Shown here one piece after another: positions 26,563 through 34,688 of a DNA stretch of 64,000 bases. The position numbers and the translations under genes were made by a program. The stretch comes from FEB-22 sp003105195 (GTDB lineage: Bacteria > Pseudomonadota > Alphaproteobacteria > Rhizobiales > Xanthobacteraceae). The stretch covers positions 124,001 to 188,000 of the forward strand of contig JAOSKV010000048.1 in the NCBI GenBank assembly GCA_027493405.1. Reading direction: 5' to 3'. Position 1 is the first letter of the stretch; each line of letters begins with the position of its first letter. The notes beneath the pieces are model-generated. The model did not search any database, was not told where the DNA came from, and saw only the letters and a list, made by a program, of their open reading frames with translations.

Positions 26563-27336
26563 ATGAGCGAGTTTAACCCCGAATTTCTTAACGTCGGCAC
26601 CGGCCCGCAGGCGCGGAAGATCGCGGTGCGCCGGGAGATCGGCGCCGCGCCGGGCATCTTCTGGCTGTCCGGCTTCAAGTCCGACATGCGCGGCGCCAAG
26701 GCCGAGGCGCTCGCCGCCTGGGCGCGCCGGCATGGCCGAGCCTGCGTGCGCTTCGACTATTCGGGCCACGGCGAATCGGGGGGCGATTTCGTCGAGGGCA
26801 CCATCGGCCGCTGGCTCGAGGAGGCTCGCGCGGTGCTCGAGGCCTGTTGCGAGGGGCCGCAGGTCATTATCGGCTCCTCCATGGGCGGCTGGCTCGCGCT
26901 CCTCCTGGTGCGCGATCTGCGCGCTCGGCCCGCCAAGGCGACGGCGGCCGGGCTCGTGCTGATCGCGCCGGCCGTTGATTTCACCGAGGTGCTGATGTGG
27001 CGGCAGTTCTCGCCCGAGATCCGCCGCGCCATCACGGAGACGGGCTCCTGGGCGCGGCCGTCCGCCTATTCGGACGAGCCCTACCCGATCACCCGCCGGC
27101 TCATCGAGGAGGGACGCGCGCACCTGCTGCTCGACGGACTGATCGAGACCGGCTGCCCGGTGCGCATCCTGCAGGGCGTGCAGGACGTCGACGTGCCCTG
27201 GACCCATGCGGTCGAGCTCGTCTCGCGTCTCGCCCAGGACGACGTGGTGCTCACCCTGGTGAAGGACGGCGATCACCGTCTCTCGCGCCCCGAGGACATC
27301 GAGCGGCTGGTCCAGGTGGTGGCGGAGCTCGACTGA
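26563..27336 (+). CDS. alpha/beta hydrolase (ABHD10-like)
   Basis: A 257-residue serine hydrolase. The nucleophile elbow is GSSMGGW, the oxyanion region is FWLSGFKSDMRG, FDYSGHGESGG is the second family block, and the C-terminal acid and His fit QGVQDVDVPW and DGDHRLSRPED. The pattern GFKSDM...FDYSGHG resembles mitochondrial ABHD10, an acyl-protein or acyl-glucuronide hydrolase of alphaproteobacterial descent. It ends five bases from the convergent SDR stop. Natural substrate unknown. Confidence 0.85.
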   Translation: MSEFNPEFLNVGTGPQARKIAVRREIGAAPGIFWLSGFKSDMRGAKAEALAAWARRHGRACVRFDYSGHGESGGDFVEGTIGRWLEEARAVLEACCEGPQVIIGSSMGGWLALLLVRDLRARPAKATAAGLVLIAPAVDFTEVLMWRQFSPEIRRAITETGSWARPSAYSDEPYPITRRLIEEGRAHLLLDGLIETGCPVRILQGVQDVDVPWTHAVELVSRLAQDDVVLTLVKDGDHRLSRPEDIERLVQVVAELD

Positions 27337-27341
27337 GCCGT

Positions 27342-28247
27342 TCAGATGCCGGTACCGGCGGCGTGCAGCGCGCCGAGGCCCTCGCGATAGGTCGGATAGC
27401 GCAGGCGCACGCCGAGCACGCGCTTGAGCCTCTCGTTCCGCACGCGCTTGCACTCCCCGTAGAAGGAGCGTGCCATCGGCGTCATCGTGGCCTCGGCCAC
27501 CGCGTAGGGGATCGCGGGCGGCGGCGCGACGCCCGCGAGCGAGGCCGCGAACACGATCGGGTCGCTTGGCGCCGTCGGCTCGTCGTCGGTCACGTTGAAG
27601 ATCCCGCTCGCCCGCTGCCGGAAGGAGGCATCGATCGCCTGCGCGATGTCGGCCACATGGATCCGGTTGAACACCTGGCCCGGCTTGTCGATGCGCCGGG
27701 CGGAGCCGCGCGCGAGCTGCACGAGCGCGTTCTGTCCGGGCCCGTAGATCCCGGCGAGCCGCAGGATCGCGACCGGCTTGCCGCACTGCGCCGCGAGCGT
27801 CTGCCAGGCCGCCTCGGCCGCGAGCCGTTCGCGGCTGCGCGCCGACACCGGGACGGGTGTCGTCTCCTCGTCGATCCAGGCGCCGCGATGGTCGCCATAG
27901 ACGCCGACCGTCGAGAGATAGACGATGCTCTCGAGGCGCGGCGCCGCCGCGATCGCGGCGGCATAGACGCGGAGCACCGGATCGCCGTTCGCGTCCGGCG
28001 GCGCCGACACCAGCAGCGCCGTGCACGCCGGCAGCAGATCCGCGATGCCCGCGGCCGGGGCGGTGCCGTCGAAGCCGAACGCCGTGACGTCGCGTCCCGC
28101 GAGCCCGCGGGCCGTCAGCTCCGCGGCCTTGCCGGGATCGCGCACCGTGCCGGCGATGCGGTCGAACCGCGCACCGTGCTCGGCGATGTAGTGCGTGACC
28201 GAGTAGCCGAGGCCGAAGCCGAACAGGAGCGACATCGCCTGGCTCAT
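27342..28247 (-). CDS. NAD(P)-dependent SDR/epimerase family protein
   Basis: About 301 residues of extended short-chain dehydrogenase/reductase type. It starts LLFGFGLGYSVTHYIAEHG, an atypical glycine-rich dinucleotide-binding loop for the YeeZ-like/Atypical SDR group, then VYLSTVGVYGDHRGAWIDE (active-site Ser and Tyr), RLAGIYGPGQNAL and NRIHVADIAQAI. ATG 28247 overlaps the queG stop as ATGA and so is the preferred start; ATG 28235 is the alternative. A much longer open frame upstream is antisense and read-through and not real. It is third in the GST-queG-SDR operon. Function unknown. Confidence 0.85.
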   Translation of the reverse strand: MSQAMSLLFGFGLGYSVTHYIAEHGARFDRIAGTVRDPGKAAELTARGLAGRDVTAFGFDGTAPAAGIADLLPACTALLVSAPPDANGDPVLRVYAAAIAAAPRLESIVYLSTVGVYGDHRGAWIDEETTPVPVSARSRERLAAEAAWQTLAAQCGKPVAILRLAGIYGPGQNALVQLARGSARRIDKPGQVFNRIHVADIAQAIDASFRQRASGIFNVTDDEPTAPSDPIVFAASLAGVAPPPAIPYAVAEATMTPMARSFYGECKRVRNERLKRVLGVRLRYPTYREGLGALHAAGTGI

Positions 28248-29428
28248 GTCTCGGGCGCCGAGCTCCACTCGGCGCGCACCTCTGCCTCGCTCTCGTTTGC
28301 CTGCCGCGCGGCGGCGAGCGCCGTGAAGCGGGCCGGGTCGAGCCGGGAGAGCGCCCAGGCGGCGGCGCCGCGCACCAGCGGCGAGGCGTCCTCGGTCATG
28401 CGCTCGGCCGCGCCGGCGAGCCCGGCTTCGCCCGAATTGCCGATCGCGATCAGCACATTGCGCACGAAGCGGTCGCGTCCCGTGCGCTTGATCGGCGACC
28501 CGGCGAACAGCGCCCGGAACGCGGCATCGTCGAGCCGCGCGAGCTCGGCGAGCCGCGGGGCGCGCAGCGCCTCGCGCGCCGCGAGCTTCGCCTCGCGTCC
28601 CGCGACCGCGAACTTGTTCCAGGGACAGACCGCAAGGCAGTCGTCGCAGCCATAGATGCGGTTGCCCATGCGCGGCCTGAGCGCGCGCGGAATCGGTCCC
28701 TTGTGCTCGATCGTGAGATACGAGATGCAGCGCCGCGCATCCAGCCGATAGGGCGCCGGGAACGCATCGGTCGGGCAGACGTCGAGGCAGGCCCGGCAGG
28801 TGCCGCAGTGGTCGCTCTCCGCCGCGTCGGGCGGCAGTTCGAGGGTCGTGAAGATCGCGCCCAGGAACAGCCAGGAGCCGTGGCTGCGCGAGACCAGGTT
28901 GGTGTGCTTGCCCTGCCAGCCGAGCCCCGCGCTGGCGGCGAGCGGCTTCTCCATCACGGCCGCGGTGTCGACGAACACCTTCACGTCGCCGCCGGCCTCG
29001 GCGACGAGCCAGCGCGCCAGCGTCTTGAGGCGCTTCTTGATCAGGTCGTGATAGTCGTCGCCCTGCGCGTAGACCGAGATCGTGCCGCGATCGGCAAGCA
29101 CCAGGCGCGCCAGCGGGTCGGGCTCGTCCGGGCCGTAGTTGAGCCCGAGCATGACGACGGTGCGGACCTCTGGCCACAGCGCCTGCGGCGATGCCCGGCG
29201 CGCGTCCGCGAGCCACGTCATGTCGCCGTGCCGGCCCTCCGCGAGGAATTGCTCGAAGCGCGCGCGCGCCTGCGGTATCGCGTCCGCACGCGTCACGCCG
29301 ACCGCGTCGAAGCCCTGCGCGCGGGCGGCCGCGATCAGCCCGGCCTTGGCGCCGGCCGCCTCGGCGCGCCGCGCCGCGCCGGCGCCGCGCTGCGGATCGC
29401 GAGGACGAAAGTCTGCGGCGGCACGCAT
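28244..29428 (-). CDS. queG: epoxyqueuosine reductase
   Basis: The cobalamin- and Fe-S-dependent enzyme that reduces epoxyqueuosine to queuosine at position 34 of tRNAs with GUN anticodons. It is about 394 residues. Two 4Fe-4S clusters are indicated by CGTCRACLDVCPTDAF and CISYLT...YGCDDCLAVCPWN. The catalytic Asp lies in VFVDTAAVMEKPLA, and GLGWQGKHTNLVSRSHGSW is a hallmark. The C-terminal ~90 residues form a HEAT-like helical repeat (IGNSGEAGLAG, VRGAAAWALSRL), as in many proteobacterial QueG. The middle gene of a three-gene operon with a GST and an SDR. Confidence 0.95.
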   Translation of the reverse strand: MRAAADFRPRDPQRGAGAARRAEAAGAKAGLIAAARAQGFDAVGVTRADAIPQARARFEQFLAEGRHGDMTWLADARRASPQALWPEVRTVVMLGLNYGPDEPDPLARLVLADRGTISVYAQGDDYHDLIKKRLKTLARWLVAEAGGDVKVFVDTAAVMEKPLAASAGLGWQGKHTNLVSRSHGSWLFLGAIFTTLELPPDAAESDHCGTCRACLDVCPTDAFPAPYRLDARRCISYLTIEHKGPIPRALRPRMGNRIYGCDDCLAVCPWNKFAVAGREAKLAAREALRAPRLAELARLDDAAFRALFAGSPIKRTGRDRFVRNVLIAIGNSGEAGLAGAAERMTEDASPLVRGAAAWALSRLDPARFTALAAARQANESEAEVRAEWSSAPET

Positions 29429-29434
29429 CAAGGC

Positions 29435-30127
29435 TCAGAAATCCAGGTCTGCATAGGTTTCGGACGGCGGCGTGCCCGCAAGCGTGTCGGCGAGGATCGA
29501 GCGGAAGGCCGGACGCGACTTCACGCGCGCGTACCAGTTCTTGGCGCTCTCGTCCTCGTCCCACGGGACGTCGCCGAGATAGTCGGCCGCCGACAGGTGC
29601 GCGGCCGCCGCGAAGTCCGCATAGGTCAACTGGTCGCCGGCGAGCCAGTTCCGCGTGCGCAGCAGCCAGCCGATATAGGCGAGATGATACCGGATATTGT
29701 GGCGCGCCGCACGGATCGCCGCCGTGTCGGGCGAGCCGCCGCCGCCCTCGACCGGCATCAGCCGCTTGTAGACCTTCTCGGTCACCAGGAGTTCGGTCAC
29801 CTCCTCGAAGAACTTGTCGTGGAACCAGCGCATGAGCCGGCGCACCTCGATGCGCTGGTCGGGGTCGGCCGGCATCAGCCGCCGGTCGGCGAGGGAGGCG
29901 CCACGGGTCTCGTCGAGATACTCGGCGATGATCTCGGCGCTCGGGATGGCCGGATGGCCTTCCTCCACCAGCACGGGGGTTCGCCCTTCGGGGTTGAGGG
30001 CCAGGAACGTCTCGCGCCGCTCCCAGGCCCGCTCCTCCACGAGGCGCGGCTGGGTGCCGTATTCGGCGAGCGCCACGCGCACGAAGCGCGAGTGCGGGCA
30101 GAACGGATGGTGAAACAGCGTGATCAT
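29435..30127 (-). CDS. glutathione S-transferase family protein
   Basis: A 230-residue cytosolic GST-like protein. The thioredoxin-like N-terminal domain (ITLFHHPFCPHSRFVRVALAEYG) has a Cys in the CPHS position; GRTPVLVEEGHPAIPSAEII is the cis-Pro/gamma-Glu site. The C-terminal all-helical domain carries NWLAGDQLTYADFAAAAHLS, the N-capping motif. Its stop is seven bases before queG, making it the likely first gene of that operon. Cellular substrate unknown. Confidence 0.9.
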   Translation of the reverse strand: MITLFHHPFCPHSRFVRVALAEYGTQPRLVEERAWERRETFLALNPEGRTPVLVEEGHPAIPSAEIIAEYLDETRGASLADRRLMPADPDQRIEVRRLMRWFHDKFFEEVTELLVTEKVYKRLMPVEGGGGSPDTAAIRAARHNIRYHLAYIGWLLRTRNWLAGDQLTYADFAAAAHLSAADYLGDVPWDEDESAKNWYARVKSRPAFRSILADTLAGTPPSETYADLDF

Positions 30128-30330
30128 CGAACCTGCGGGGCTGGCGCGCTCGCGATCCGCGCGGGGATGTCGAATCGCACCGAGCTATAGAAAAGCCTGA
30201 CGGCCGCGACAACCTCGGCTGCCGATGTGGTCAAGGTGAGGCGGAGCTGCGCCGGCCCTGGGACCGTCCTGCGCCATTGCTCTCGTCCCCGGCTTGCGGC
30301 ACAAGCGTGCGCCTGATCCCGGAGCCCCGC

Positions 30331-31137
30331 ATGCTGTTCGACCTGTTCAAGGCCATGGTGCTGGGCGTCGTCGAAGGCCTGACCGAGTTTCTGCCGGTCT
30401 CGTCCACGGGCCACCTGCTCCTGCTCGAGCACTTCTTCGGCTTCGACGACGACCAGTTCGGCAAGACCTTCGTGATCCTGATCCAGCTCGGGGCGATCCT
30501 CGCGATCCTGTCGATCTATTTCGGCCGCCTCTGGAAAATCGCCGTCGCCGCCCTGACGGATCCGCAGGCGCGCCGCTTCGTCGTCGGCGTGCTCCTCGCC
30601 TTCCTGCCGGCCGCCGTCATCGGCGTTTTCGCCCACGGCTTCATCAAGGGCGTGCTGTTCAACGTCTGGATCGTCTGCGCCACCCTGATCGTCGGCGGCG
30701 TCGTCCTGCTCTGGGTCGACCGGCTCGCCCTCAAGCCCCGCTACACCGACGCCACGGCCTTCTCGCTGCCGATGTATCTCGGCATCGGCGTCGCGCAGAC
30801 CATGGCGATGATCCCGGGCGTCTCGCGCTCGGGCGCCACCATCGTCTGGGCCATGCTGTTCGGCGCCGACAAGCGCTCGGCGGCCGAGTTCTCCTTCTTC
30901 CTCGCCATTCCGACCATGGCGGGCGCCTTCGCCTACGACCTCTACAAGAGCTGGGGCCAGCTCAGCGGCCAGAACGTGCTGATCGTGGTCGTCGGCTTCC
31001 TGGTCTCCTTCGCGGCCGCCTGGTTCGTGGTGCGCACCTTCCTGGACTACGTGTCGAGCCACGGCTTCTCGCTGTTCGCGTGGTGGCGCATCGTGGTCGG
31101 CGCGCTCGGCCTGATCGGCCTCGGCCTGTTCCGCTGA
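30331..31137 (+). CDS. uppP: undecaprenyl-diphosphatase (UppP/BacA)
   Basis: A 268-residue integral membrane enzyme that dephosphorylates undecaprenyl pyrophosphate to recycle the lipid carrier for peptidoglycan and other glycans. The catalytic blocks are GVVEGLTEFLPVSSTGHLLL and PGVSRSGATI, both at the membrane interface; about eight hydrophobic segments follow. Start ATG 30331 gives the family N-terminus. Overproduction of such enzymes is linked to bacitracin tolerance. Monocistronic by appearance. Confidence 0.96.
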   Translation: MLFDLFKAMVLGVVEGLTEFLPVSSTGHLLLLEHFFGFDDDQFGKTFVILIQLGAILAILSIYFGRLWKIAVAALTDPQARRFVVGVLLAFLPAAVIGVFAHGFIKGVLFNVWIVCATLIVGGVVLLWVDRLALKPRYTDATAFSLPMYLGIGVAQTMAMIPGVSRSGATIVWAMLFGADKRSAAEFSFFLAIPTMAGAFAYDLYKSWGQLSGQNVLIVVVGFLVSFAAAWFVVRTFLDYVSSHGFSLFAWWRIVVGALGLIGLGLFR

Positions 31138-31156
31138 GTCCGTCGCGACGCCGGGC

Positions 31157-31657
31157 TCAGCGCGCGCGCACGCGCTCGAAGCGCTGCTCGAGGACGCGCC
31201 TCCCCCACGTCGTCGAGGGCGCCTCCTGTACGAGGCGGAATCCCGCGCTTTCGTAGAGGTGACGCGCCGCGTCCAGCCCCGCGAAGGTCGTGAGAAAGCA
31301 GCGGCCGTAGCCGGCCGCGTCCAGGAACGACAGGGCGGCGTTCATCAGCCCCCGGCCGGTGCCGCGCGCGCGCATGTCGTCGCGCACGATGAACCAGCGC
31401 AAATGCGCTTCACCCGCCGCCAGGGCGGGATCGCTGCCGTCGATCGTGATCGAACCCAGCAAGGCTTCGCCGCGTACGGCGCAGAAGATGCGGTCCCTGT
31501 CCGCCGCGTAGCGATCGATGAAATCCGCCATCTCGCGCGCGACCTTGGCTTCGAACCGCGCGCCGAACCGCCCCGCGGGGGGGGGGGGGGGGGGGGGGGG
31601 GCGCACCACCTCGCCGATCAGGCCGGGCGACCACCCGTGTCGGATCTCGATCTCCAT
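31157..31657 (-). CDS. GNAT family N-acetyltransferase, N-terminus distorted by a poly-G run
   Basis: A 166-residue single-domain GNAT. The acetyl-CoA site is in the region RWFIVRDDMRARGTGRGLM (R/Q-x-x-G-x-G/A variant), followed by CFLTTFAGLDAARHLYESAGF. Residues 20-27 read as eight consecutive Pro, encoded by a 25-base pure C run on this strand. Relatives as I remember them have a GEVVRLHxxYYxxxWGFG segment here, so the natural residues are probably lost to a sequencing artefact. The frame is kept across the run. Downstream of the lactate-dehydrogenase-like gene on the same strand. Confidence 0.8.
   Translation of the reverse strand: MEIEIRHGWSPGLIGEVVRPPPPPPPPAGRFGARFEAKVAREMADFIDRYAADRDRIFCAVRGEALLGSITIDGSDPALAAGEAHLRWFIVRDDMRARGTGRGLMNAALSFLDAAGYGRCFLTTFAGLDAARHLYESAGFRLVQEAPSTTWGRRVLEQRFERVRAR
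31577..31601. repeat. 25-base pure G run
   Basis: Twenty-five consecutive G on the plus strand inside the GNAT gene. It replaces a conserved protein segment, so it is probably a sequencing or assembly artefact. Confidence 0.8.
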
Positions 31658-31671
31658 GGCGGCATCGTGCG

Positions 31672-32829
31672 CTATTGCGGGCGCTGCGCCGGTTGATCGT
31701 AGAGGATCTCGCTCGAGATCCTGGTGACGTCGCGCAGGCCCGTGAGCGCCATGGTGACCTGCATCTCCTTGGCGATCACGTCGAGCGCCGTGCGCACGCC
31801 GGCCTCCCCCATGGCCATCAGCCCGTACAGATAGGCGCGGCCGATCAGGCAGCCGCGCGCCCCGAGCGCGAGCGCCTTGAGCACGTCCTGGCCCGAGCGC
31901 ACGCCGCCGTCGAACAGCACCTCGATGCGGTCGCCGACCGCGTCCGCGACCCGCGGCAGCGTGACCACGGTGGCGGGCGCGCCGTCGAGCTGCCGGCCGC
32001 CGTGGTTGGAGACCACGATGCCGTCGACGCCGGCCGAGACCGCCATGCGCGCGTCCTCGACGTCGGTGACGCCCTTGAGCACCAGCTTGCCGGGCCACTG
32101 GCTGCGGATCCATTCGATGTCGCGCCAGGTGAGGTTCGGCTCGAAATTGTCGTTCGCCCAGGCGCCCGCCATGAACACGTTGGCGCGCCCCTTCAGGAAG
32201 TGCTCGACATTGCCGAACGACTTGCGCTTGCCCATCAGCACGCGCATGGCCCAGGCCGGCTTGGTCGCGATGTCGAAGGCGTTGCGCAGGGTGAGCCGCG
32301 GCGGCACGCTGAGCCCGTTCTTGAGGTCGGGATGGCGCTGGCCGCGGGTCGGCAGGTCCACGGTCACGAACAGCGCCGTGCAGCCGGCCGCGCGCGCGCG
32401 CTCGATCAGCGACTTGGCGAAGTCGCGGTCGCGGAACACGTAGAGCTGGAACCAGAACGGCCCGCGGGTCGCCGCGCGCACGTCCTCGATCGTGCAGATC
32501 GACATGGTCGAGAGGCAGAAGCGCGTGCCCATGCTCTCGGCGGCGCGCGCGGCGAGCATCTCGCCGTCGCCGTGCAGCAGTCCGGTCAGCCCGGTCGGCG
32601 CGATCGCGACCGGCATCGCCACGGGTTCGCCGAGCAGCGTGGTCGCGAGCGACGGGTTCGCGGTCTCGACCAGCACGCGCTGGCGCAGGCGGATGGCTTT
32701 GAGCTCGTCCGCGTTCGCGCGCATCGTGATCTCGTCATAGGAGCCGTGATCCACGTATTGGAACAGCGCGCGCGGCACCTTGCGCCGCGCGATCCGGCGC
32801 AGGTCCTCGATATTGGTGATGATCGGCAT
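31672..32829 (-). CDS. lldD: FMN-dependent alpha-hydroxy acid dehydrogenase (L-lactate dehydrogenase-like)
   Basis: A 385-residue (beta/alpha)8 flavoenzyme oxidising 2-hydroxy acids, most likely L-lactate to pyruvate, passing electrons to quinone. Motifs are RALFQYVDHGSYDE at the N-terminus (active-site Tyr), LSTMSICTIEDV, FQLYVFRDR, and GVDGIVVSNHGGRQLDGAPA with the catalytic His and Arg, plus VLFDGGVRSGQDVLKALALGA for the FMN phosphate. Substrate range within the family (lactate, glycolate, mandelate) cannot be fixed by eye. The gene symbol is tentative. No lactate regulator or permease is adjacent. Confidence 0.9.
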   Translation of the reverse strand: MPIITNIEDLRRIARRKVPRALFQYVDHGSYDEITMRANADELKAIRLRQRVLVETANPSLATTLLGEPVAMPVAIAPTGLTGLLHGDGEMLAARAAESMGTRFCLSTMSICTIEDVRAATRGPFWFQLYVFRDRDFAKSLIERARAAGCTALFVTVDLPTRGQRHPDLKNGLSVPPRLTLRNAFDIATKPAWAMRVLMGKRKSFGNVEHFLKGRANVFMAGAWANDNFEPNLTWRDIEWIRSQWPGKLVLKGVTDVEDARMAVSAGVDGIVVSNHGGRQLDGAPATVVTLPRVADAVGDRIEVLFDGGVRSGQDVLKALALGARGCLIGRAYLYGLMAMGEAGVRTALDVIAKEMQVTMALTGLRDVTRISSEILYDQPAQRPQ

Positions 32830-32873
32830 GGCGGCTCCCGGGCAGGCGCCGGATGATCGTCAGGAACTTGGCC

Positions 32874-33848
32874 TTAAGCAACCCGTCCCCGGAACTGGCC
32901 GGCCTTGCGGAAGCGCCACAGATAGGTGGGCGCGATCGCCTCGATGGTGAGGGGCTCGATACCGAGGCCCGCGAGCGTGCGCCCCTCGCGCGCCGCCGCC
33001 TCCGAGACCACGTTGTCGACCCGCAGCAGGTCGACCTGGTCGGGCGTGAGCGGCGGCTTCGGCAGGAACTGCAGGACATAGGCCTTGAGCTTGGCGAGTC
33101 CGAACGGCACCGGCACCAGCAGGCGGCGCCGCTCGATGGTGGCGAGCACGAATTCCAGGATCTCGCGGAAGGTCTTCACCTCGGGCCCGCCGAGCTCGTA
33201 GGTCGTGCCGGCCTTCGCCTTGCCGTCCACGGCTTTGAGGACCGCCTGCGCGACGTCGCCGACGAAGACCGGCTGGAACCGGGTCTCGCCGCCGCCGATC
33301 AGCGGCAGCACCGGTGCGAAGCGTGCGAGCGAGGCGAAGCGGTTGAAGAAGTCGTCCTCGGGCCCGAACACGATCGAGGGCCGGAGGATCACGGCCGCGG
33401 GTGTGGCGCTGCGCACCGCCTCCTCGCCTGCCGCCTTCGACCGGGCGTAGAGCGAGGGCGAATCGGCGTCGGCGCCGATCGCCGAGACGTGGATCAGGCG
33501 CGCGCCGCCGGCCGCGGCCGCGCGGGCCACGTGGCCGGCGCCGTCCGCCTGCACCTGCGAGAACCGCTGCTGGCCGCGCTCGAACAGGATTCCGACCAGG
33601 TTGATCGCGACCGCCGCGTCGCGCATCGCCGCCTCCACCGAGGTCGGATAGCGCAGGTTCGCCTGCACGGCGTGGATCTGGCCGACGCGGCCGAGCGGCT
33701 GGAGATGGCCCGCGAGGTCGGGCCGCCGGACCGCCACGCGGATCCGGTAGCCCTGCCGCGCGAGCGCGCGCACCACGTGGCGGCCGAGGAATCCGGATCC
33801 GCCGAAGATCGTCACCAGGGTTTCGTTGGGAATTTCCGTCACGACCAC
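32874..33848 (-). CDS. complex I NDUFA9-subunit-family protein (atypical SDR)
   Basis: A 324-residue protein beginning with a GTG codon. The dinucleotide motif is FGGSGFLGRHVVRALARQG, and the blocks LIHVSAIGADADSPSLYARSKAAGE and RPSIVFGPEDDFFNRFA match the bacterial homologues of mitochondrial NDUFA9, which bind NADPH at the matrix arm of complex I and are common in Alphaproteobacteria. No other complex I gene is in the window, so a respiratory role rests on homology only. It is transcribed away from the tRNA-Leu gene. Confidence 0.88.
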   Translation of the reverse strand: MVVTEIPNETLVTIFGGSGFLGRHVVRALARQGYRIRVAVRRPDLAGHLQPLGRVGQIHAVQANLRYPTSVEAAMRDAAVAINLVGILFERGQQRFSQVQADGAGHVARAAAAGGARLIHVSAIGADADSPSLYARSKAAGEEAVRSATPAAVILRPSIVFGPEDDFFNRFASLARFAPVLPLIGGGETRFQPVFVGDVAQAVLKAVDGKAKAGTTYELGGPEVKTFREILEFVLATIERRRLLVPVPFGLAKLKAYVLQFLPKPPLTPDQVDLLRVDNVVSEAAAREGRTLAGLGIEPLTIEAIAPTYLWRFRKAGQFRGRVA

Positions 33849-33920
33849 ATCCGCGCCGCTCGAGCACCGCGCGAATACAGGATCGGCCGGAACCTGTACA
33901 GAGGCCTCGCGCCGCCGTCA

Positions 33921-33949
33921 TTGACAAGGCGAAAGGCGAAACCCTATGT
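33921..33949 (+). promoter_or_regulatory. housekeeping promoter of tRNA-Leu
   Basis: TTGACA (33921-33926) and CTATGT (33944-33949) are 17 bases apart, an excellent sigma-70-type pair, and the predicted start of transcription lies just before the tRNA at 33961. Confidence 0.75.
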
Positions 33950-33960
33950 GTGCCCGGCTT

Positions 33961-34045
33961 GCCCAGGTGGCGGAATTGGTAGACGCGCTGGTTTCAGGTA
34001 CCAGTGGTGAAAGCCGTGGAGGTTCGAGTCCTCTCCTGGGCACCA
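33961..34045 (+). tRNA. tRNA-Leu(CAG)
   Basis: An 85-nt class II tRNA. The acceptor stem pairs GCCCAGG with CCTGGGC and the CCA end is encoded. The anticodon stem CTGGT/ACCAG closes the loop TTCAGGT, giving anticodon CAG, which reads CUG. A long variable arm follows (about TGGTGAAAGCCGTGG), and the T arm is GGAGG TTCGAGT CCTCT. The D-loop contains the Leu-type AATTGGTAGACGC. Confidence 0.97.
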
Positions 34046-34688
34046 TGACCTCATCGGCGGTGCGCGACGCCGGCGCCCGCATGCGCAAGCGATATCCTCC
34101 CTCGTCTCGTATTCGTTCCTATCGTGGTTAGCGCGGTCGGGCCGGCAAGGCTTCAGGCCGCCGAGCTCTATTGTTCCCCCGGGAGCCCTGGCTCAATCCG
34201 GGCCCCAGCGCCGCGGACGAAAGACGAATTCCTGATCTTGCGGCCCGAATACCCTACCGGAGCGGCGGATGGTCTTGGCGAAATCTGTCAGTCGGTTGAG
34301 CGACCAAAATATACTTTAGAATACGGAAGCATTAACCGTCTATATACGATAAAATCAATTCTTATTAACGGTCGGATCTCAGTATCCAGCCAGTAGATAA
34401 CCTAAAATATTTAGATTAACTCTTATCACTAAAAATGCTTTCAAGTAGAAGTAGGTTATCTTTCTCTTAATGTCGCGCTCGCTTGTTGAGGAGCGAACGA
34501 TAACGGCGGCGCGAAACATAAGTATTGCTTGGCCTCGGCCAGATCGACTCGTCGATAGATAAATCGAACCGAGCTGTTCTTGGCGGGACCGGTAGTTCCG
34601 CGACTTCGACTTCACCTCAGCGGGCAGAACACCAGGGAAGGCGACGCCGATCGGGCGTCGTGGCTCCCGCAACGCGCGAGGTGAAGCA
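34046..34688. other. 643-bp gene-poor stretch with an AT-rich core
   Basis: No convincing gene. Bases about 34300-34480 are strikingly AT-rich (runs such as AAAATATACTTTAGAATA) in an otherwise ~70% GC window. Short open frames here (34124-34396 plus, 34379-34762 minus) have ordinary random composition and no ribosome-binding site. No integrase, no second copy of the tRNA 3' end and no inverted ends were seen. It may be a remnant of foreign DNA beside a tRNA gene, or an AT-rich promoter/silencer region for the secreted protein at 34689. Confidence 0.6.

Noticed and set aside
28248..30212. Upstream extension of the SDR frame, which would give a 956-residue protein
   Set aside because: The extension lies over queG and the GST in another frame, while the ATGA start at 28247 gives a normal SDR.
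31600..31640. A genuine polyproline domain in the GNAT
   Set aside because: The run is a single pure-base tract with no codon variation and replaces a conserved segment.
34124..34396. A 90-codon frame in the AT-rich region
   Set aside because: No ribosome-binding site, no recognisable domain, and it spans the sharp composition change.
33961..34688. Integrated mobile element at tRNA-Leu
   Set aside because: No integrase, transposase or direct repeat of the tRNA 3' end was found, so only an AT-rich anomaly is reported.
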